A DNA stretch of 64,000 nt from Pseudomonadota bacterium (lineage in GTDB: Bacteria > Pseudomonadota > Gammaproteobacteria > Burkholderiales > JAKAFK01). The stretch lies in assembly GCA_021817985.1 (NCBI GenBank), contig JAKAFK010000011.1, forward strand, positions 1 to 64,000, given 5' to 3'. Below are positions 1-9,640 of the stretch, one piece after another. The stretch's first letter is position 1; the number at the start of each line of letters is the position of its first letter. The position numbers and the translations under genes were made by a program. The notes under the pieces are model-generated. The model was not told the DNA's origin and searched no databases. It saw nothing but the letters and a program-made list of their open reading frames with translations.

Positions 1-8
1 TCCGATCT
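1..8. other. Probable sequencing-adapter remnant at contig end
   Basis: The first eight bases, TCCGATCT, are the 3' tail of the common Illumina adapter (its reverse complement begins AGATCGGA). On the minus strand they fall exactly where iscS should continue from SAHKT into YGPKG and create a false stop codon. Base 9 still fits the first base of the expected Tyr codon. This suggests an assembly end with untrimmed adapter, not a biological truncation. Confidence 0.8.
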
Positions 9-627
9 AGGTCTTGTGCGCGGAAAACGACATCAGGTCCACCTTGAGCCGCGACAGGTCGATCGCCTCTTTTCCAGTCGACTGGGCCGCATCGACGTGG
101 AAGATGATCCCCCGGGCGCGGCAAATCTCGCCGATCGCCGCGATGTCCTGGATCACCCCGATCTCATTGTTCACATGCATGACCGACACCACGATGGTAT
201 CCGGGCGCAACGCCGCCTCGAGGGCCGCGAGATCCAGCAGGCCATCGGGCTGCGGGTCAAGATAGGTCACCTCGAATCCTTCGCGCTCGAGCTCGCGCAG
301 CGTGTCGAGAACGGCTTTGTGTTCCGTCTTGACGCTCACCAGATGCTTGCCCTTGCCCTTGTAGAAGTGGGCCGCCCCCTTGAGGGCAAGGTTGTCCGAT
401 TCGGTGGCACCGGAAGTCCAGATGATCTCCTTGGGATCGGCGCACACGAGCTCGGCCACCTGCGCCCGGGCCGTTTCCACCGCCTTTTCCGCGGTCCACC
501 CAAAAACGTGCGAACGGCTGGCCGGATTGCCGAAGTAATCCGTCAGGTACGGGATCATCTTGTCGGCCACCCGCGGGTCGACCGGCGTCGTCGCCGAATA
601 GTCCATGTAGATTGGCAGCTTCACCAT
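1..627 (-). CDS. iscS: Cysteine desulfurase IscS, N-terminal part (cut by contig end)
   Basis: IscS is the PLP-dependent cysteine desulfurase that delivers sulfur to IscU for Fe-S cluster assembly and to tRNA thiolation enzymes. The visible 206 residues start at the ATG at 627, which has a GGAG Shine-Dalgarno and gives the family start [19 protein letters not shown]. The sequence shows SGATESDN, the TEHKAVLD histidine motif and SFSAHK, whose lysine (about residue 205) binds PLP. The catalytic Cys loop and the C terminus lie beyond the window. The in-frame TAG at 7-9 comes from the adapter-like bases. The gene lies 93 bp downstream of iscR in the same direction, the usual isc operon order. Confidence 0.95.
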
Positions 628-720
628 CACACTCTCCACTCTTGATATCCGTCGGCCCGCAAAAGGCGCCACAGGAAGTTGCTTGTTCATTGTCAATCCG
701 CTGCTTGACCTACCCGCACT

Positions 721-1188
721 TCAAGCGGTCCCCGCATGCCCCTGCATGGCGTCCCGCTGGTCGGCCAGAACGGCGATATTGCGTGGCGCCTGGCCTTCCA
801 CCAAATCCTCCAGCGTGATCGAGGAAAGATACTCGAAGATCTTCGCGTTCAGGTTGGTCCACAGTTCATGCGTCATGCAGCGGCTCTCGTCGCGGCAGTT
901 TTCCCGCCCGCCGCATTGCGTCGCATCGATGGGCTCATCCACCGCCTGGATGATGTCGGCCACCGACACCCCGCTCATCGGCCGTGCCAGGCAATAGCCG
1001 CCGCCGGGGCCCCGCACGCTCTCCACCAGTGCATGGCGTCGGAGCTTGCCGAACAGCTGCTCCAAATAAGACAACGAAATCTTCTGCCGGTCACTGATCC
1101 CGGCCAATGTCACCGGCCCCTCCCCGTGTCTTTGGGCCAGGTCGATCATCGCTGTCACTGCGAAACGCCCCTTGGTTGTCAATCGCAT
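721..1188 (-). CDS. iscR: Fe-S cluster transcriptional regulator IscR
   Basis: A 155-residue Rrf2-family regulator that senses Fe-S status through a [2Fe-2S] cluster and represses the isc operon. The N-terminal winged helix begins MRLTTKGRFAVTAM. The ligand set is complete: Cys92, Cys98, Cys104 and His107, the same numbering as the E. coli protein. The ATG at 1188 follows a GAGGCGG Shine-Dalgarno; a longer reading from 1260 would run across the promoter and is rejected. It is the first gene of the operon, with iscS next. A consensus promoter overlapped by an IscR-type site lies just upstream, so autoregulation is expected. Confidence 0.97.
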   Translation of the reverse strand: MRLTTKGRFAVTAMIDLAQRHGEGPVTLAGISDRQKISLSYLEQLFGKLRRHALVESVRGPGGGYCLARPMSGVSVADIIQAVDEPIDATQCGGRENCRDESRCMTHELWTNLNAKIFEYLSSITLEDLVEGQAPRNIAVLADQRDAMQGHAGTA

Positions 1189-1231
1189 GTCTTGCCCGCC
1201 TCTGAGGAAACACTTAAAATCGACACGGCAG

Positions 1232-1264
1232 ACTATACAATACCCGATTAAATTGGTCAACTAT
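1232..1264 (-). promoter_or_regulatory. iscR promoter with type-1 IscR operator
   Basis: On the minus strand a -35 TTGACC (1255-1260) and a -10 TATAGT (1232-1237) are separated by 17 bp. A 25-bp segment at 1240-1264, starting ATAGTTGACC and ending CGGGTAT, overlaps both elements and resembles the E. coli type-1 IscR site upstream of iscR. Repression by holo-IscR is inferred from that match. Confidence 0.85.
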
Positions 1265-1283
1265 TAATCGGTCGGCCGCACTT

Positions 1284-2036
1284 TCAGTCCACGATCTTAT
1301 TGAGATAGGCCGGATCAAACGCCGGTTTTTCGGCCTGCCCCGCTTCGACCGAGGCACCCAGGCGCTGCAACTGCTCGATCAGCCGCTCGATCCGCAAGTC
1401 CGTTTCCGCGCTGTGATCGATCAGCCCGTGGATCGCCTTGACGATGGGATCGCTCATGTCCTGGCTGATGGCGTAAGCGCTAAAGCCAATCGTCTCGGCC
1501 TTCTGCGCCTTGCGCTTCTCATGCTCGGCATCGACGATGCGGGCGGGAATGCCCACCGCTGTTGCCCCCGCCGGGACATCCTTGACGACCACCGCGTTGG
1601 AACCGACCTTGGCGCCGTCGCCGATGATGATCGGCCCGAGAATCTTGGCACCGGCACCGACCACCACGCCGGTGCCCAGGGTGGGGTGCCGCTTGCCCTT
1701 GTTCCACGTCGTCCCGCCCAGGGTCACGCCGTGGTACAAGGTCGTGTCATCGCCGATTTCGGCGGTCTCTCCGATCACCACGCCCATGCCGTGATCAATG
1801 AACACGCGCCGTCCCACCTTCGCCGCTGGATGGATCTCGATGCCGGTGAGCCAGCGCGCCAGATAGGACACGTAGCGGGCCAGCCACCGGAAGCGCCAGC
1901 CCCAAAGCCGGTGCGCCAACCGATGGAAGATGATCGCGTGAATGCCGGGATAGGTCGTGAGGATTTCCCAGGCGGAACGGGCGGCCGGATCCCGCTCGAA
2001 AACCACCGACACGTCTTCCCTCAGCCTGTTGAACAT
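1284..2036 (-). CDS. cysE: Serine O-acetyltransferase CysE
   Basis: Makes O-acetylserine from serine and acetyl-CoA, the committed step of cysteine synthesis, and so provides substrate for the neighbouring desulfurase. The 250-residue protein has an N-terminal helical domain and then a left-handed hexapeptide-repeat beta helix with [13 protein letters not shown] and HGVTLGGT, which hold the catalytic Asp/His. I chose the ATG at 2036 (MFNRLREDV) because family members start there; an upstream TTG at 2048 sits too close to the AGAGGG motif. The long C-terminal tail (to LNKIVD) is typical of the proteobacterial subgroup encoded beside iscR. It is co-oriented with trmJ and iscR. Confidence 0.95.
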   Translation of the reverse strand: MFNRLREDVSVVFERDPAARSAWEILTTYPGIHAIIFHRLAHRLWGWRFRWLARYVSYLARWLTGIEIHPAAKVGRRVFIDHGMGVVIGETAEIGDDTTLYHGVTLGGTTWNKGKRHPTLGTGVVVGAGAKILGPIIIGDGAKVGSNAVVVKDVPAGATAVGIPARIVDAEHEKRKAQKAETIGFSAYAISQDMSDPIVKAIHGLIDHSAETDLRIERLIEQLQRLGASVEAGQAEKPAFDPAYLNKIVD

Positions 2037-2080
2037 CAGTGCTCGCAACGCCCTCTAAAACTTCAGTATGCAATACCCGA

Positions 2081-2818
2081 CTATTTTTCTCTACTTTTCT
2101 GCACGGCGGTCAGAATGCCTCGCAGAATGTTGACTTCCTCTCGCTCCAGCCGCGTGCGCGCAAAGAGCCGCCGCAACCGCTCCATCAGCCGCTTGGGGGC
2201 GTGCGGATTGAGAAAGTCCACACGCACCAGGACCTCCTCGAGGTGCGCGTAGAAGCGCTCCACGTCCTCGAACGGAGCCAGCGGCGCGGCCGCCGACGCT
2301 TCCGCCCGGACGCCATCGCGCCCTCCCGCCAGACGAAGCTCGTAGGCGAGGATCTGCACGGCGGCCGCCAGGTTGAGCGATGAGTAGGCGGGATTGGCCG
2401 GAATGTGCACGAGCATCTGGCACAACCCCACGTCGGCGTTGGACAGTCCCGACATCTCGGTCCCGAACACCACGGCCACAGTGCTCTCCCCCGCCTGGGC
2501 CACCAACTGGGCCGCCCCCTCCCGCGCGTCGACGGCGGGCTGGGCCAACTCCCGCCGACGGGCACTCACCGCCGCAGCCAGCACCACGCCCTCAAGCGCT
2601 TCCGCCAGGCTCCCGCAGACGTGCGCGCGCGCCAATACATCCTGGGCACCCGAGGCCATCGCGTCGGCCTGCGCATCGGGAAAATGCTTGGGCCTCACCA
2701 GATAGAGCGAGGACAACCCCATCGTCTTCATGGCCCGCGCCGCGGCGCCGATATTGCCCGGGTGGCTCGTGTGGCTCAGGACGATGCGCACGTGATCCAG
2801 CACGCCCGGTTTCGTCAT
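2081..2818 (-). CDS. trmJ: tRNA (cytidine/uridine-2'-O-)-methyltransferase TrmJ
   Basis: A 245-residue SPOUT-class methyltransferase that 2'-O-methylates nucleotide 32 in the tRNA anticodon loop. Motif 1 is visible in [17 protein letters not shown], and the trefoil-knot SAM pocket in [14 protein letters not shown] and [14 protein letters not shown] helical C-terminal extension follows, as in E. coli TrmJ. The ATG at 2818 gives [14 protein letters not shown]; the longer reading to 2863 has no family support. It is divergent from suhB, which starts 69 bp away, and upstream of cysE, a common gammaproteobacterial arrangement. Confidence 0.94.
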   Translation of the reverse strand: MTKPGVLDHVRIVLSHTSHPGNIGAAARAMKTMGLSSLYLVRPKHFPDAQADAMASGAQDVLARAHVCGSLAEALEGVVLAAAVSARRRELAQPAVDAREGAAQLVAQAGESTVAVVFGTEMSGLSNADVGLCQMLVHIPANPAYSSLNLAAAVQILAYELRLAGGRDGVRAEASAAAPLAPFEDVERFYAHLEEVLVRVDFLNPHAPKRLMERLRRLFARTRLEREEVNILRGILTAVQKSREK

Positions 2819-2886
2819 CGCGCCAATCGCATTACAATAGCGGCCGGTCCATCCGTTACCCAACCCCTCTGATCGAAGGTCCCTTC

Positions 2887-3684
2887 ATGCATCCCATGCT
2901 CACCATCGCGGTCAAGGCCGCCCGTCGCGCCGGATCCCTCATCAATCGGGCCTCCCTCGACCTCGATCTGATCACGGTCAAGCACAAAAGCGAAAACGAT
3001 TTTGTCAGCGAAGTCGACCAGGCCGCCGAACAGGCCATCATCGATACGCTACTGGGCGCCTATCCAAATCATGCGATTTTAGCAGAAGAATCAGGGGAGC
3101 AGGGGGATTCGGAGTACCAGTGGGTCATCGATCCCCTTGACGGGACGACGAACTTTTTGCACGGTTTTCCGCAATACGCCGTCTCGATCGCCCTCATCCA
3201 CAAACAGGCCCTCACCCACGCGGTCGTCTACGATCCGACCCGCAACGACCTTTTCACGGCCTCCAAGGGGCAAGGCGCCTTTCTCAACGATCGACGGCTG
3301 CGCGTGTCCAAGCGGACCAAGCTCAAGGACTCCCTGATCGGCACGGGATTCCCGTTCCGCGACTTTTCCTATCTCGACACCTACCTCGCGATGTTCCGCG
3401 ACGCGGTGCAAAAGACTTCCGGCGTGCGCCGGCCCGGCTCCGCCGCGCTCGACTTGGCCTACGTCGCCGCCGGCCGCCTCGACGGCTTCTTCGAAATCGC
3501 GCTCAAACCTTGGGATATCGCGGCGGGCGCACTGCTCATCCAGGAAGCGGGGGGGCTTGTCGGCGACTTCGTCGGCAACGAGAATTTTCTTGCCCGCGGC
3601 AACGTCGTGGCCGGCAATCCGAAAATCTTCGTCCAGCTGCTCCAGATGCTCGACCCCCATTTGACGGACGCCCTGCGCCACTGA
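2887..3684 (+). CDS. suhB: Inositol-1-monophosphatase family protein SuhB
   Basis: A Mg2+-dependent, Li+-sensitive phosphatase of the inositol monophosphatase superfamily; the E. coli homologue also joins rRNA antitermination complexes. The 265-residue protein has every metal-binding motif: AEESGEQ (Glu67/68), DPLDGTTNF (Asp82, Asp85) and the C-terminal [17 protein letters not shown]. The ATG at 2887 gives [16 protein letters not shown], which matches family N termini. An apparent upstream extension to 2380 overlaps trmJ antisense and is not coding. It is divergent from trmJ. Confidence 0.95.
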   Translation: MHPMLTIAVKAARRAGSLINRASLDLDLITVKHKSENDFVSEVDQAAEQAIIDTLLGAYPNHAILAEESGEQGDSEYQWVIDPLDGTTNFLHGFPQYAVSIALIHKQALTHAVVYDPTRNDLFTASKGQGAFLNDRRLRVSKRTKLKDSLIGTGFPFRDFSYLDTYLAMFRDAVQKTSGVRRPGSAALDLAYVAAGRLDGFFEIALKPWDIAAGALLIQEAGGLVGDFVGNENFLARGNVVAGNPKIFVQLLQMLDPHLTDALRH

Positions 3685-3714
3685 CGCTTCGCTGCGGCGC
3701 ACCGGTGCCGGACC

Positions 3715-5892
3715 TCAGGCAAGCCAGCGCTGCGCAAACCGTTCCGCCGGCTCCGGGTGCCCGAAATGGTAACCTTGCGCCGTCGGACACCCCAGATCAA
3801 GCAGTGCCTGCGCATGCGCGGCGCTCTCGACGCCTTCTGCGACCAGGTCCATCCCGAGGCTTCTCGCCATCCCGATGATCGCCCGTACGACGACATGGTC
3901 GTTGGGACTTTCCAGCATGCTGCGGACGAAGCTCACGTCGATTTTCAGGGTGCCGGCCGGCAGCCGGGAGAGATAGGCGAGCGAGGAAAAACCGGTGCCA
4001 AAATCGTCGATGGCCAGTGCAAACCCCTTTGCCGTCAACGTCTTCATCGCCTCGATGGTCGCCGCCCCGTCCCCTGCGAAGAGGCTTTCGGTGAGCTCCA
4101 ATTCCAGGTCCGCCGGCGAGGCGCCCGCGGCCTCGACGATTCGAGCCGCCTTCAAGGCAAAATCGGGCACGCTGAACTGCGCGACGGAGACATTGACGCT
4201 CAGCCGGCCGGGAAATCGCAGGCCCGCGTTTCGCCAGGACAGCAATTGCCGGCTGGCGCTGCCAATCACCCAGTTGCCCAGCTCGGGCATCAGCCCGCGC
4301 TCCTCCGCGACGGGGATAAACTGGTCCGGGCCGATCCGTCCCAGGACGGCGTCATTCCAGCGAAGGAGCGCCTCGGCACCGACGAGCGTGCCGGAGGCGA
4401 TATCGATCTTCGGCTGGTAAAAGAGCTCCAGCGCCTCTTCCAGCAATGCCGCCTGCAGGCGCCGGGCGATGTCCAGGCGCCGGGCGAACGCGGAACTCAT
4501 CGCGGGCGAATAAAACCGGATGCCGCCCGACTCGGCATCGGCAAACTGGGCGGCGAGCCCGGCATCGGCATAGACCTCGTCGGGGGTCGCGCGCCCCTCC
4601 GGGTAGCGTGCAACGCCCACCTTGACCCCGAGCGAGACGGACAGTCCATCGACCAGCAGCTTTTCGGCGAGCGCGTTGCGGATCCGCTCCGCCGCCCGCT
4701 GCGCGGTGGCCTCATCGGCCTCGGGCACCGCGAGCGCAAACTCGCTGCCGCCGATTCGCGCAAGCTGCTCCCCAGGAGTCAAGATACCCGCCAGCCGATG
4801 CGCCGACGCCTTGAGCACGGCATCCCCCATGGCATAGCCCTGCGTATGGTTGATCTCCTTGAAGCGGCGCAGGTTCACGAAAATGAGTAACCCGCTCCCG
4901 CCGCGGTGAATCTCCTCTTCCAGAAACGCGGACAGGCCCGCGCGGTTGGCGACCTGGGTCACCGCGTCGACCCGGGCGGATCGGCGCAATTGTGCTTCGG
5001 CCCGCCGGTGAGCCTCGCGCAGTCGCAAGGTCTCGACGCCGAAGGCTATGTCGTCCGCAACCTCGACCAGGAGCCTGAGCTCATCGTCGTCAAAGGCATC
5101 GGGCACATCCGCATAAAGGGAAAGGGCGCCGAAGATCTGACCGTCGACTTTGAGCGGCAGCGCCGCCACCGACTCGATGCCGTGAGCCAGGGCCCGCTCG
5201 CGCCAGGGGGCATACGTAGGGTCCGATCGAATGAAGCGGCATACGACGGGGCGCGCATGCACAATCGCTCGCCCGGTGGGGCCATGCCCCAGCGGATCCT
5301 CCGCCCAGCTCACCGAGAGGGTCTCCAGATAATCGGCGGCCTGACCGGCTCGGGCCAAGACACGCACCGGCTTGCCATCGACTGCCTGAGCCTCCCCAAT
5401 CCACGCGAGTCGGTAGCCTCCCGTCTCGGTGGCCAGGCGGCACACGTCCTGCAGGATGACGGTGCTCCCCGCCGATCGCAAAAGGATGCGGTTGCTGCCG
5501 CTCAAAAACGCCAAGGCGCGCTGCACCCGTTCAAGGGTATGCAGCGTGGTGACGTCGATCAGGCAGGCCAACCCATATTCTTCGCCGCCATCGGCGACTT
5601 TCGTCAGGGAAATGTCCGCGGGAAAGCTCGAGCCGTTCTTGCGGCGCGCGAGGAATACCCGCCCCGTATGCATCCCCCGCCCCACGGAACGAGTGAACCA
5701 TGCGCGCACCATTTGCTCGTGCTTGGCGCGCATTTCCTCCGGCAGCAGGATCCCGAGCGGGCTGCCGATCAGATCGGAAGGCGGGTATCCGAATAGGGGA
5801 ACGACATGGCGGTTGGCATGGCGGATCGTGCCGTCGCGGGATACGACGATCGCCGCGATGGGCAACAAATCGAGCAGGCGTTCGAGAACCAT
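3715..5892 (-). CDS. PAS-GAF-GGDEF-EAL cyclic-di-GMP phosphodiesterase (degenerate GGDEF)
   Basis: A predicted cytosolic sensor enzyme of 725 residues from the ATG at 5892. The order is PAS (about 1-130), GAF (about 150-300), GGDEF-like (about 330-470) and EAL (about 480-725). The cyclase motif is degraded: GGSEF replaces GG(D/E)EF, and the metal-site Asp of the DxDxFKxIND motif is missing (VNLRRFKEINH). The EAL domain looks active, with EALLRW, NVS, ELTESL, IDDFGTGFSSL, KID, AEGVE and QGYHF all present. It should therefore hydrolyse c-di-GMP, with the GGDEF part perhaps a GTP sensor. A start at 6036 is possible but lies in the AT-rich upstream region. Confidence 0.85.
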   Translation of the reverse strand: MVLERLLDLLPIAAIVVSRDGTIRHANRHVVPLFGYPPSDLIGSPLGILLPEEMRAKHEQMVRAWFTRSVGRGMHTGRVFLARRKNGSSFPADISLTKVADGGEEYGLACLIDVTTLHTLERVQRALAFLSGSNRILLRSAGSTVILQDVCRLATETGGYRLAWIGEAQAVDGKPVRVLARAGQAADYLETLSVSWAEDPLGHGPTGRAIVHARPVVCRFIRSDPTYAPWRERALAHGIESVAALPLKVDGQIFGALSLYADVPDAFDDDELRLLVEVADDIAFGVETLRLREAHRRAEAQLRRSARVDAVTQVANRAGLSAFLEEEIHRGGSGLLIFVNLRRFKEINHTQGYAMGDAVLKASAHRLAGILTPGEQLARIGGSEFALAVPEADEATAQRAAERIRNALAEKLLVDGLSVSLGVKVGVARYPEGRATPDEVYADAGLAAQFADAESGGIRFYSPAMSSAFARRLDIARRLQAALLEEALELFYQPKIDIASGTLVGAEALLRWNDAVLGRIGPDQFIPVAEERGLMPELGNWVIGSASRQLLSWRNAGLRFPGRLSVNVSVAQFSVPDFALKAARIVEAAGASPADLELELTESLFAGDGAATIEAMKTLTAKGFALAIDDFGTGFSSLAYLSRLPAGTLKIDVSFVRSMLESPNDHVVVRAIIGMARSLGMDLVAEGVESAAHAQALLDLGCPTAQGYHFGHPEPAERFAQRWLA

Positions 5893-6122
5893 GGTGCGAT
5901 GGGTCTCCCTTCCGTCCCAATTGTTTTTGTGTGCAACGGCACTTATATATGCCGCGAGTATAAGACAACGAAGTCGCACAATAAAGCACGCCGGCGCAAA
6001 AATGCAGTCCGAAGCCGGGGCGTCGTTGTGGCCCATCGCGCGTTGTGTTAAAAATAATCCTTTTATCGTCCTCAGCGGAGTGCTTCCGGCACCTCCGGCG
6101 CATTTGAAAGGGATGCGGTCAC
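5893..6122. promoter_or_regulatory. Divergent intergenic region between the EAL gene and the ThDP-enzyme gene
   Basis: About 230 bp of comparatively AT-rich DNA separate the two divergent genes. On the plus strand TTGTGG (6026-6031) and TAAAAA (6049-6054) are 17 bp apart and could be a weak sigma-70 promoter for the rightward pair. On the minus strand a TATATA-rich stretch near 5946-5955 could serve the EAL gene. An AAAGGGATG Shine-Dalgarno precedes the TTG start at 6123. I see no operator or terminator here. Confidence 0.35.
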
Positions 6123-7790
6123 TTGCAGATAACCGTCAGCGAATTGATCGTCAGGTTCATGGAGCGCCTGGGGCTCACGCATGCGTTCGGCATGCCCGGC
6201 GCCCATATTCTCCCGATCTACGACAGCCTGTACGCGTCCAAGATCAAGACCGTGCTGGTCAAGCACGAGCAGGGGGCGGCCTTCATGGCCGGCGGCTTCG
6301 CGCGCGCTTCGGGAAGGATAGCGGCCTGCATCACCACGGCGGGCCCGGGTGCGACCAATCTGGTGACCGGGATCGCCAACGCTTACGCGGAGCGGCAACC
6401 GGTGCTGGTCATCACCGGCGAGACCTCCACCCATTTTTTCGGCAAGGGCGGCCTGCAGGAGAGCTCCGGCGAGGGGGGCAGCATCGATCAGGTCGCCTTG
6501 TTTGCAGGGATCACCCGCTACCACAAATTGGTCGAACGCACGGATTACCTGCCCACCGTCCTCAACCAGGCCGTCAAACATCTGCTCTCCAGGACACCGG
6601 GACCGGTCGCATTGAGCATCCCCTACAACGTGCAGAAGGAAACCGTGGATGCCGATGCCCTGGAACGGATCAGCTTCGCGCGTCCCCTTGACGAGCATGC
6701 GCTCCCGGCGCCCCACATCGATGAGAGCGTGGCACTGATCCGCGCATCGAGACGGCCCCTGATCATCGCCGGCTATGGCTGCCTCCGCTCGGAGGCGCAA
6801 GCACCGCTACGGCGCGTGAGCGAGCGTCTCGGCATCCCGGTCGCCAGCACCCTCAAGGCCAAGGGCGCGATCGACGAGCGATCCGCGTTGGCGCTCGGCA
6901 GCCTCGGCGTCACTTCCTGTGGTTACGCCATGCATTACCTGGAACACAAGGCTGACTTGGTGCTGGTGCTGGGGGCAGCCTTTGGTGAAAGAACGAGTTA
7001 TGCCTGGGACACGCATCTGCTGGCGGGCAAAAAGCTCATCCAGGTGGACAACTGCGCGCAGCAGCTGGAAAAAACATTCCGCGCGGACCTCGCGGTACAG
7101 GCCGACCTTGGCGCCTACCTGCAGGCGCTCGATGCCGCCCTCGCGGCCCAGAGGGTTCCCGCGAAGGAACCGGCGGACATCGGTGCCTTCATCGCGGCCA
7201 CCAGGGCCCGAACCGATGCGGCGGGCGAGGCGATCTTTGACCACCGATTCGACCATGTGCGCGCCTTTTACGGGTGGCTCGAACAACGCTTCCCAGACGG
7301 CCTCGCCCTATTCGACGACAACATCGTCTTCGCGCAAAATTTTTACCGGGTGTCCGCCAAGGACCGCTATTTCCCCAATACCGGCATTTCGTCGCTAGGC
7401 CACGCCATCCCGGCGGCCATTGGCGCCGCGGGCGAACTCGGCATGCCGGTATTTGCCGCAATCGGCGACGGCGGGTTCCAGATGTGCGCGATGGAACTCA
7501 TGACGGCGGTCAATCACGGCATCGCGCTCAATGTCGTCCTATTCAACAACCGCACGATGGGGCTGATTCGCAAGAACCAGCATCACCTCTACCACGACCG
7601 CTTCATCGACTGCGATTTCACCAACCCCGATTACGCCCTGCTGGCACAATCCTTCGGCATCAGGCACTGCCGCCTGGAAAACGGGGCGCAGCTGGCGAAG
7701 CTGGCGACGATGGATTTCCGCCAGGGCATCAACCTCATCGAGATCGTGCTCGATCAGGATGCCTATCCGAATTATTCCTCACGACGTTAG
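6123..7790 (+). CDS. Thiamine-diphosphate-dependent enzyme, acetolactate-synthase-like
   Basis: A 555-residue three-domain ThDP enzyme related to acetolactate synthase large subunits. The catalytic Glu is in VKHEQGAAFMAGGFAR, followed by TTAGPGATNLVTGIANAY. The ThDP/Mg2+ motif is GDGGFQM, closed by VLFNN about 30 residues later. Substrate cannot be read from sequence: no small regulatory subunit or ilv gene is adjacent, and the partner gene is glycosyltransferase-like, so a specialised decarboxylase or carboligase is as likely as true AHAS. The TTG start at 6123 has a fair Shine-Dalgarno. The next gene begins 5 bp after its stop, so the two are probably co-translated. Confidence 0.85.
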   Translation: MQITVSELIVRFMERLGLTHAFGMPGAHILPIYDSLYASKIKTVLVKHEQGAAFMAGGFARASGRIAACITTAGPGATNLVTGIANAYAERQPVLVITGETSTHFFGKGGLQESSGEGGSIDQVALFAGITRYHKLVERTDYLPTVLNQAVKHLLSRTPGPVALSIPYNVQKETVDADALERISFARPLDEHALPAPHIDESVALIRASRRPLIIAGYGCLRSEAQAPLRRVSERLGIPVASTLKAKGAIDERSALALGSLGVTSCGYAMHYLEHKADLVLVLGAAFGERTSYAWDTHLLAGKKLIQVDNCAQQLEKTFRADLAVQADLGAYLQALDAALAAQRVPAKEPADIGAFIAATRARTDAAGEAIFDHRFDHVRAFYGWLEQRFPDGLALFDDNIVFAQNFYRVSAKDRYFPNTGISSLGHAIPAAIGAAGELGMPVFAAIGDGGFQMCAMELMTAVNHGIALNVVLFNNRTMGLIRKNQHHLYHDRFIDCDFTNPDYALLAQSFGIRHCRLENGAQLAKLATMDFRQGINLIEIVLDQDAYPNYSSRR

Positions 7791-7795
7791 CCTGC

Positions 7796-9640
7796 ATGCC
7801 TGATCTCGCGACAACGCAGCTCGCGCGATGCCTCGCGCGCCACAAAGCCGCCCTTCCACAGCTTGCCCCGCCTGGCGCGGCACCGGCGGCGCTCCCGACG
7901 CCCGCCGACCCGAACGCGTTCGACGCGCTCATCGAGCGCTACGAGCACTGCTACCGTGCGCTGGAAAAGGCCATGTGGTCTTCGGGATCCGACTTCGCCG
8001 CACTCCTCGCCGACTACCAGGCCCTCTTCCGCGAGCAGGAGGCGCTGATTCTCCGGCGCGGCAATGACCAGCGCCACCATTTCCTCCTCGGCATCCCGGT
8101 GGCGGATCGTCCGTCCCACTTGCGCGCCTGCCTGGAAAGCCTCTACCAGCTGTGCACCCGGTACGACTATGGCGGTCACGCATCCGGGGTCTGGGACAAG
8201 ATCCAGGTGGTCGTCGCCGAGGACAGTCGCCACGAACACCATATCCGCTCACACCTGGAATTGGTGGAAGAGTATCGGAAGAAAGGCTTGCAGGTCATTC
8301 ATTTCGGGCTGGACGAGCAGTATGAACTGCTCCACGCGCTGCCCCAGGCTCAGCGCGAGCGCCTCGGCAGAGTGCTCACCTGCCAGCCACGGGAAAGGTT
8401 TTATCGCAAGGGACAAGCCGCCAACCGGAACCTGTGCTACCTCAAGTTCCTGCAACTGACGCAAGACAAGGCCAAGACGCTGTATTACCTCGTCGACAGC
8501 GATCAGCATTTCTGCGTAAACCGACGAACCGAGGCCGGCGAGGAGATCGTCTATGCGCTCAACTACTTCCACGTCATCGACCGGATTTTCCGCACCACCG
8601 GCACACTGATGCTCACCGGCAAGCTGGTGGGCGATCCCCCCGTTTCACCCTCGGTGATGGCAGCGAATTTCCTGGACGACGTCATAGCCTTCTTCGAGCG
8701 CCTGTCGACCCTGGACGGCCATGAACCGTGCCGGCTTCACGGTGCGCCAGGCCCCCTCCCGAGCGATGCCGCCTATCACGACTTGGCGGGGCTCTTCGGC
8801 TTCGAGGAGCGGGGGGCGACATTTCCCTATGCCTGCAGGCTATCCGGCGCCCACGACCATGCCGCCTGCCTGACGGCGTTCGCCCGGAACCTCAATACCT
8901 TCTTCTTCGGCGAACATCTGACGCGCAAGACCTGGTTTTCCTATGGCAGCGGTTTTGCACAGCTCGCGCCGGCGCGGACCGTTTATCCAGGCAATTACGT
9001 CGTCAACTACGCGGGACTGAAATACATCATTCCTTTCGGTCACTTGCGACTGCGCATGTCCGGCCCGACCGCCGGGCGGTTGATCGCCGCCGAAATCGGG
9101 GGACGGTTCGCCTCTTTCAACATGCCCAATCTCCATCGCCGCTCGACGGATGACGGATTGGGCGGAAATTTCCGTCCCGGCGTCGAACTGGATGGAGAGC
9201 GCCAGCACATCGATCTGTCCGACGAGTTCGAGCGTCAGTTCTTCGGCGACCTCATGTTGTTTTCGGCCGAAGAACTGGTCACGCAAGCGGACGTGACCCA
9301 GCCTTTCGCCCAAGATGTGATCGAGTCGATCGTTGCCCGGAAGGAGGGTGACTTGCTGGCGCGCTATCGCCAGAAACACGACGCGATCATCGCCAAGAGC
9401 AGGCAATTGCATGCGCTCATGTTCAACGCGGGACACTGGTGGCTGCACGTGCCGGAGCTCTCCGGCGCGCTCAAGCAGGTCCAGTCCTTCATCGAAAACA
9501 TCGACCGCAATTTCGGCGAACATTCGGCCGCCTGGCGCGAGATCGAGTCCGCCGACCATCGCGCGGAGCGCAAACGACAGATCATCGAGGCGTTGATGGG
9601 TTACCGGGCCGAGCGAGAGGCCTGGGACAGCCTTTTCTAG
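7796..9640 (+). CDS. Large glycosyltransferase-like protein (GT-A fold candidate)
   Basis: A 614-residue soluble protein whose exact family I do not recognise. The segment GIPVADRPSHLRACLESL resembles the nucleotide-sugar entry of GT2-type transferases. VVVAEDSR and a DxD-type LVDSDQHF motif (about residue 240) fit a GT-A metal site. The C-terminal third is helical and charged, and there are no clear membrane segments. It starts 5 bp after the ThDP-enzyme stop and probably forms a two-gene operon with it. Activity and acceptor are unknown; the glycosyltransferase call is inference from motifs. Confidence 0.6.
   Translation: MPDLATTQLARCLARHKAALPQLAPPGAAPAALPTPADPNAFDALIERYEHCYRALEKAMWSSGSDFAALLADYQALFREQEALILRRGNDQRHHFLLGIPVADRPSHLRACLESLYQLCTRYDYGGHASGVWDKIQVVVAEDSRHEHHIRSHLELVEEYRKKGLQVIHFGLDEQYELLHALPQAQRERLGRVLTCQPRERFYRKGQAANRNLCYLKFLQLTQDKAKTLYYLVDSDQHFCVNRRTEAGEEIVYALNYFHVIDRIFRTTGTLMLTGKLVGDPPVSPSVMAANFLDDVIAFFERLSTLDGHEPCRLHGAPGPLPSDAAYHDLAGLFGFEERGATFPYACRLSGAHDHAACLTAFARNLNTFFFGEHLTRKTWFSYGSGFAQLAPARTVYPGNYVVNYAGLKYIIPFGHLRLRMSGPTAGRLIAAEIGGRFASFNMPNLHRRSTDDGLGGNFRPGVELDGERQHIDLSDEFERQFFGDLMLFSAEELVTQADVTQPFAQDVIESIVARKEGDLLARYRQKHDAIIAKSRQLHALMFNAGHWWLHVPELSGALKQVQSFIENIDRNFGEHSAAWREIESADHRAERKRQIIEALMGYRAEREAWDSLF

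Noticed and set aside
2071-2090. IscR-like half site (AGTCGGGTAT on the minus strand) between cysE and trmJ
   Set aside because: Only one half of the type-1 motif is present and no promoter pair surrounds it, so I did not call an operator.
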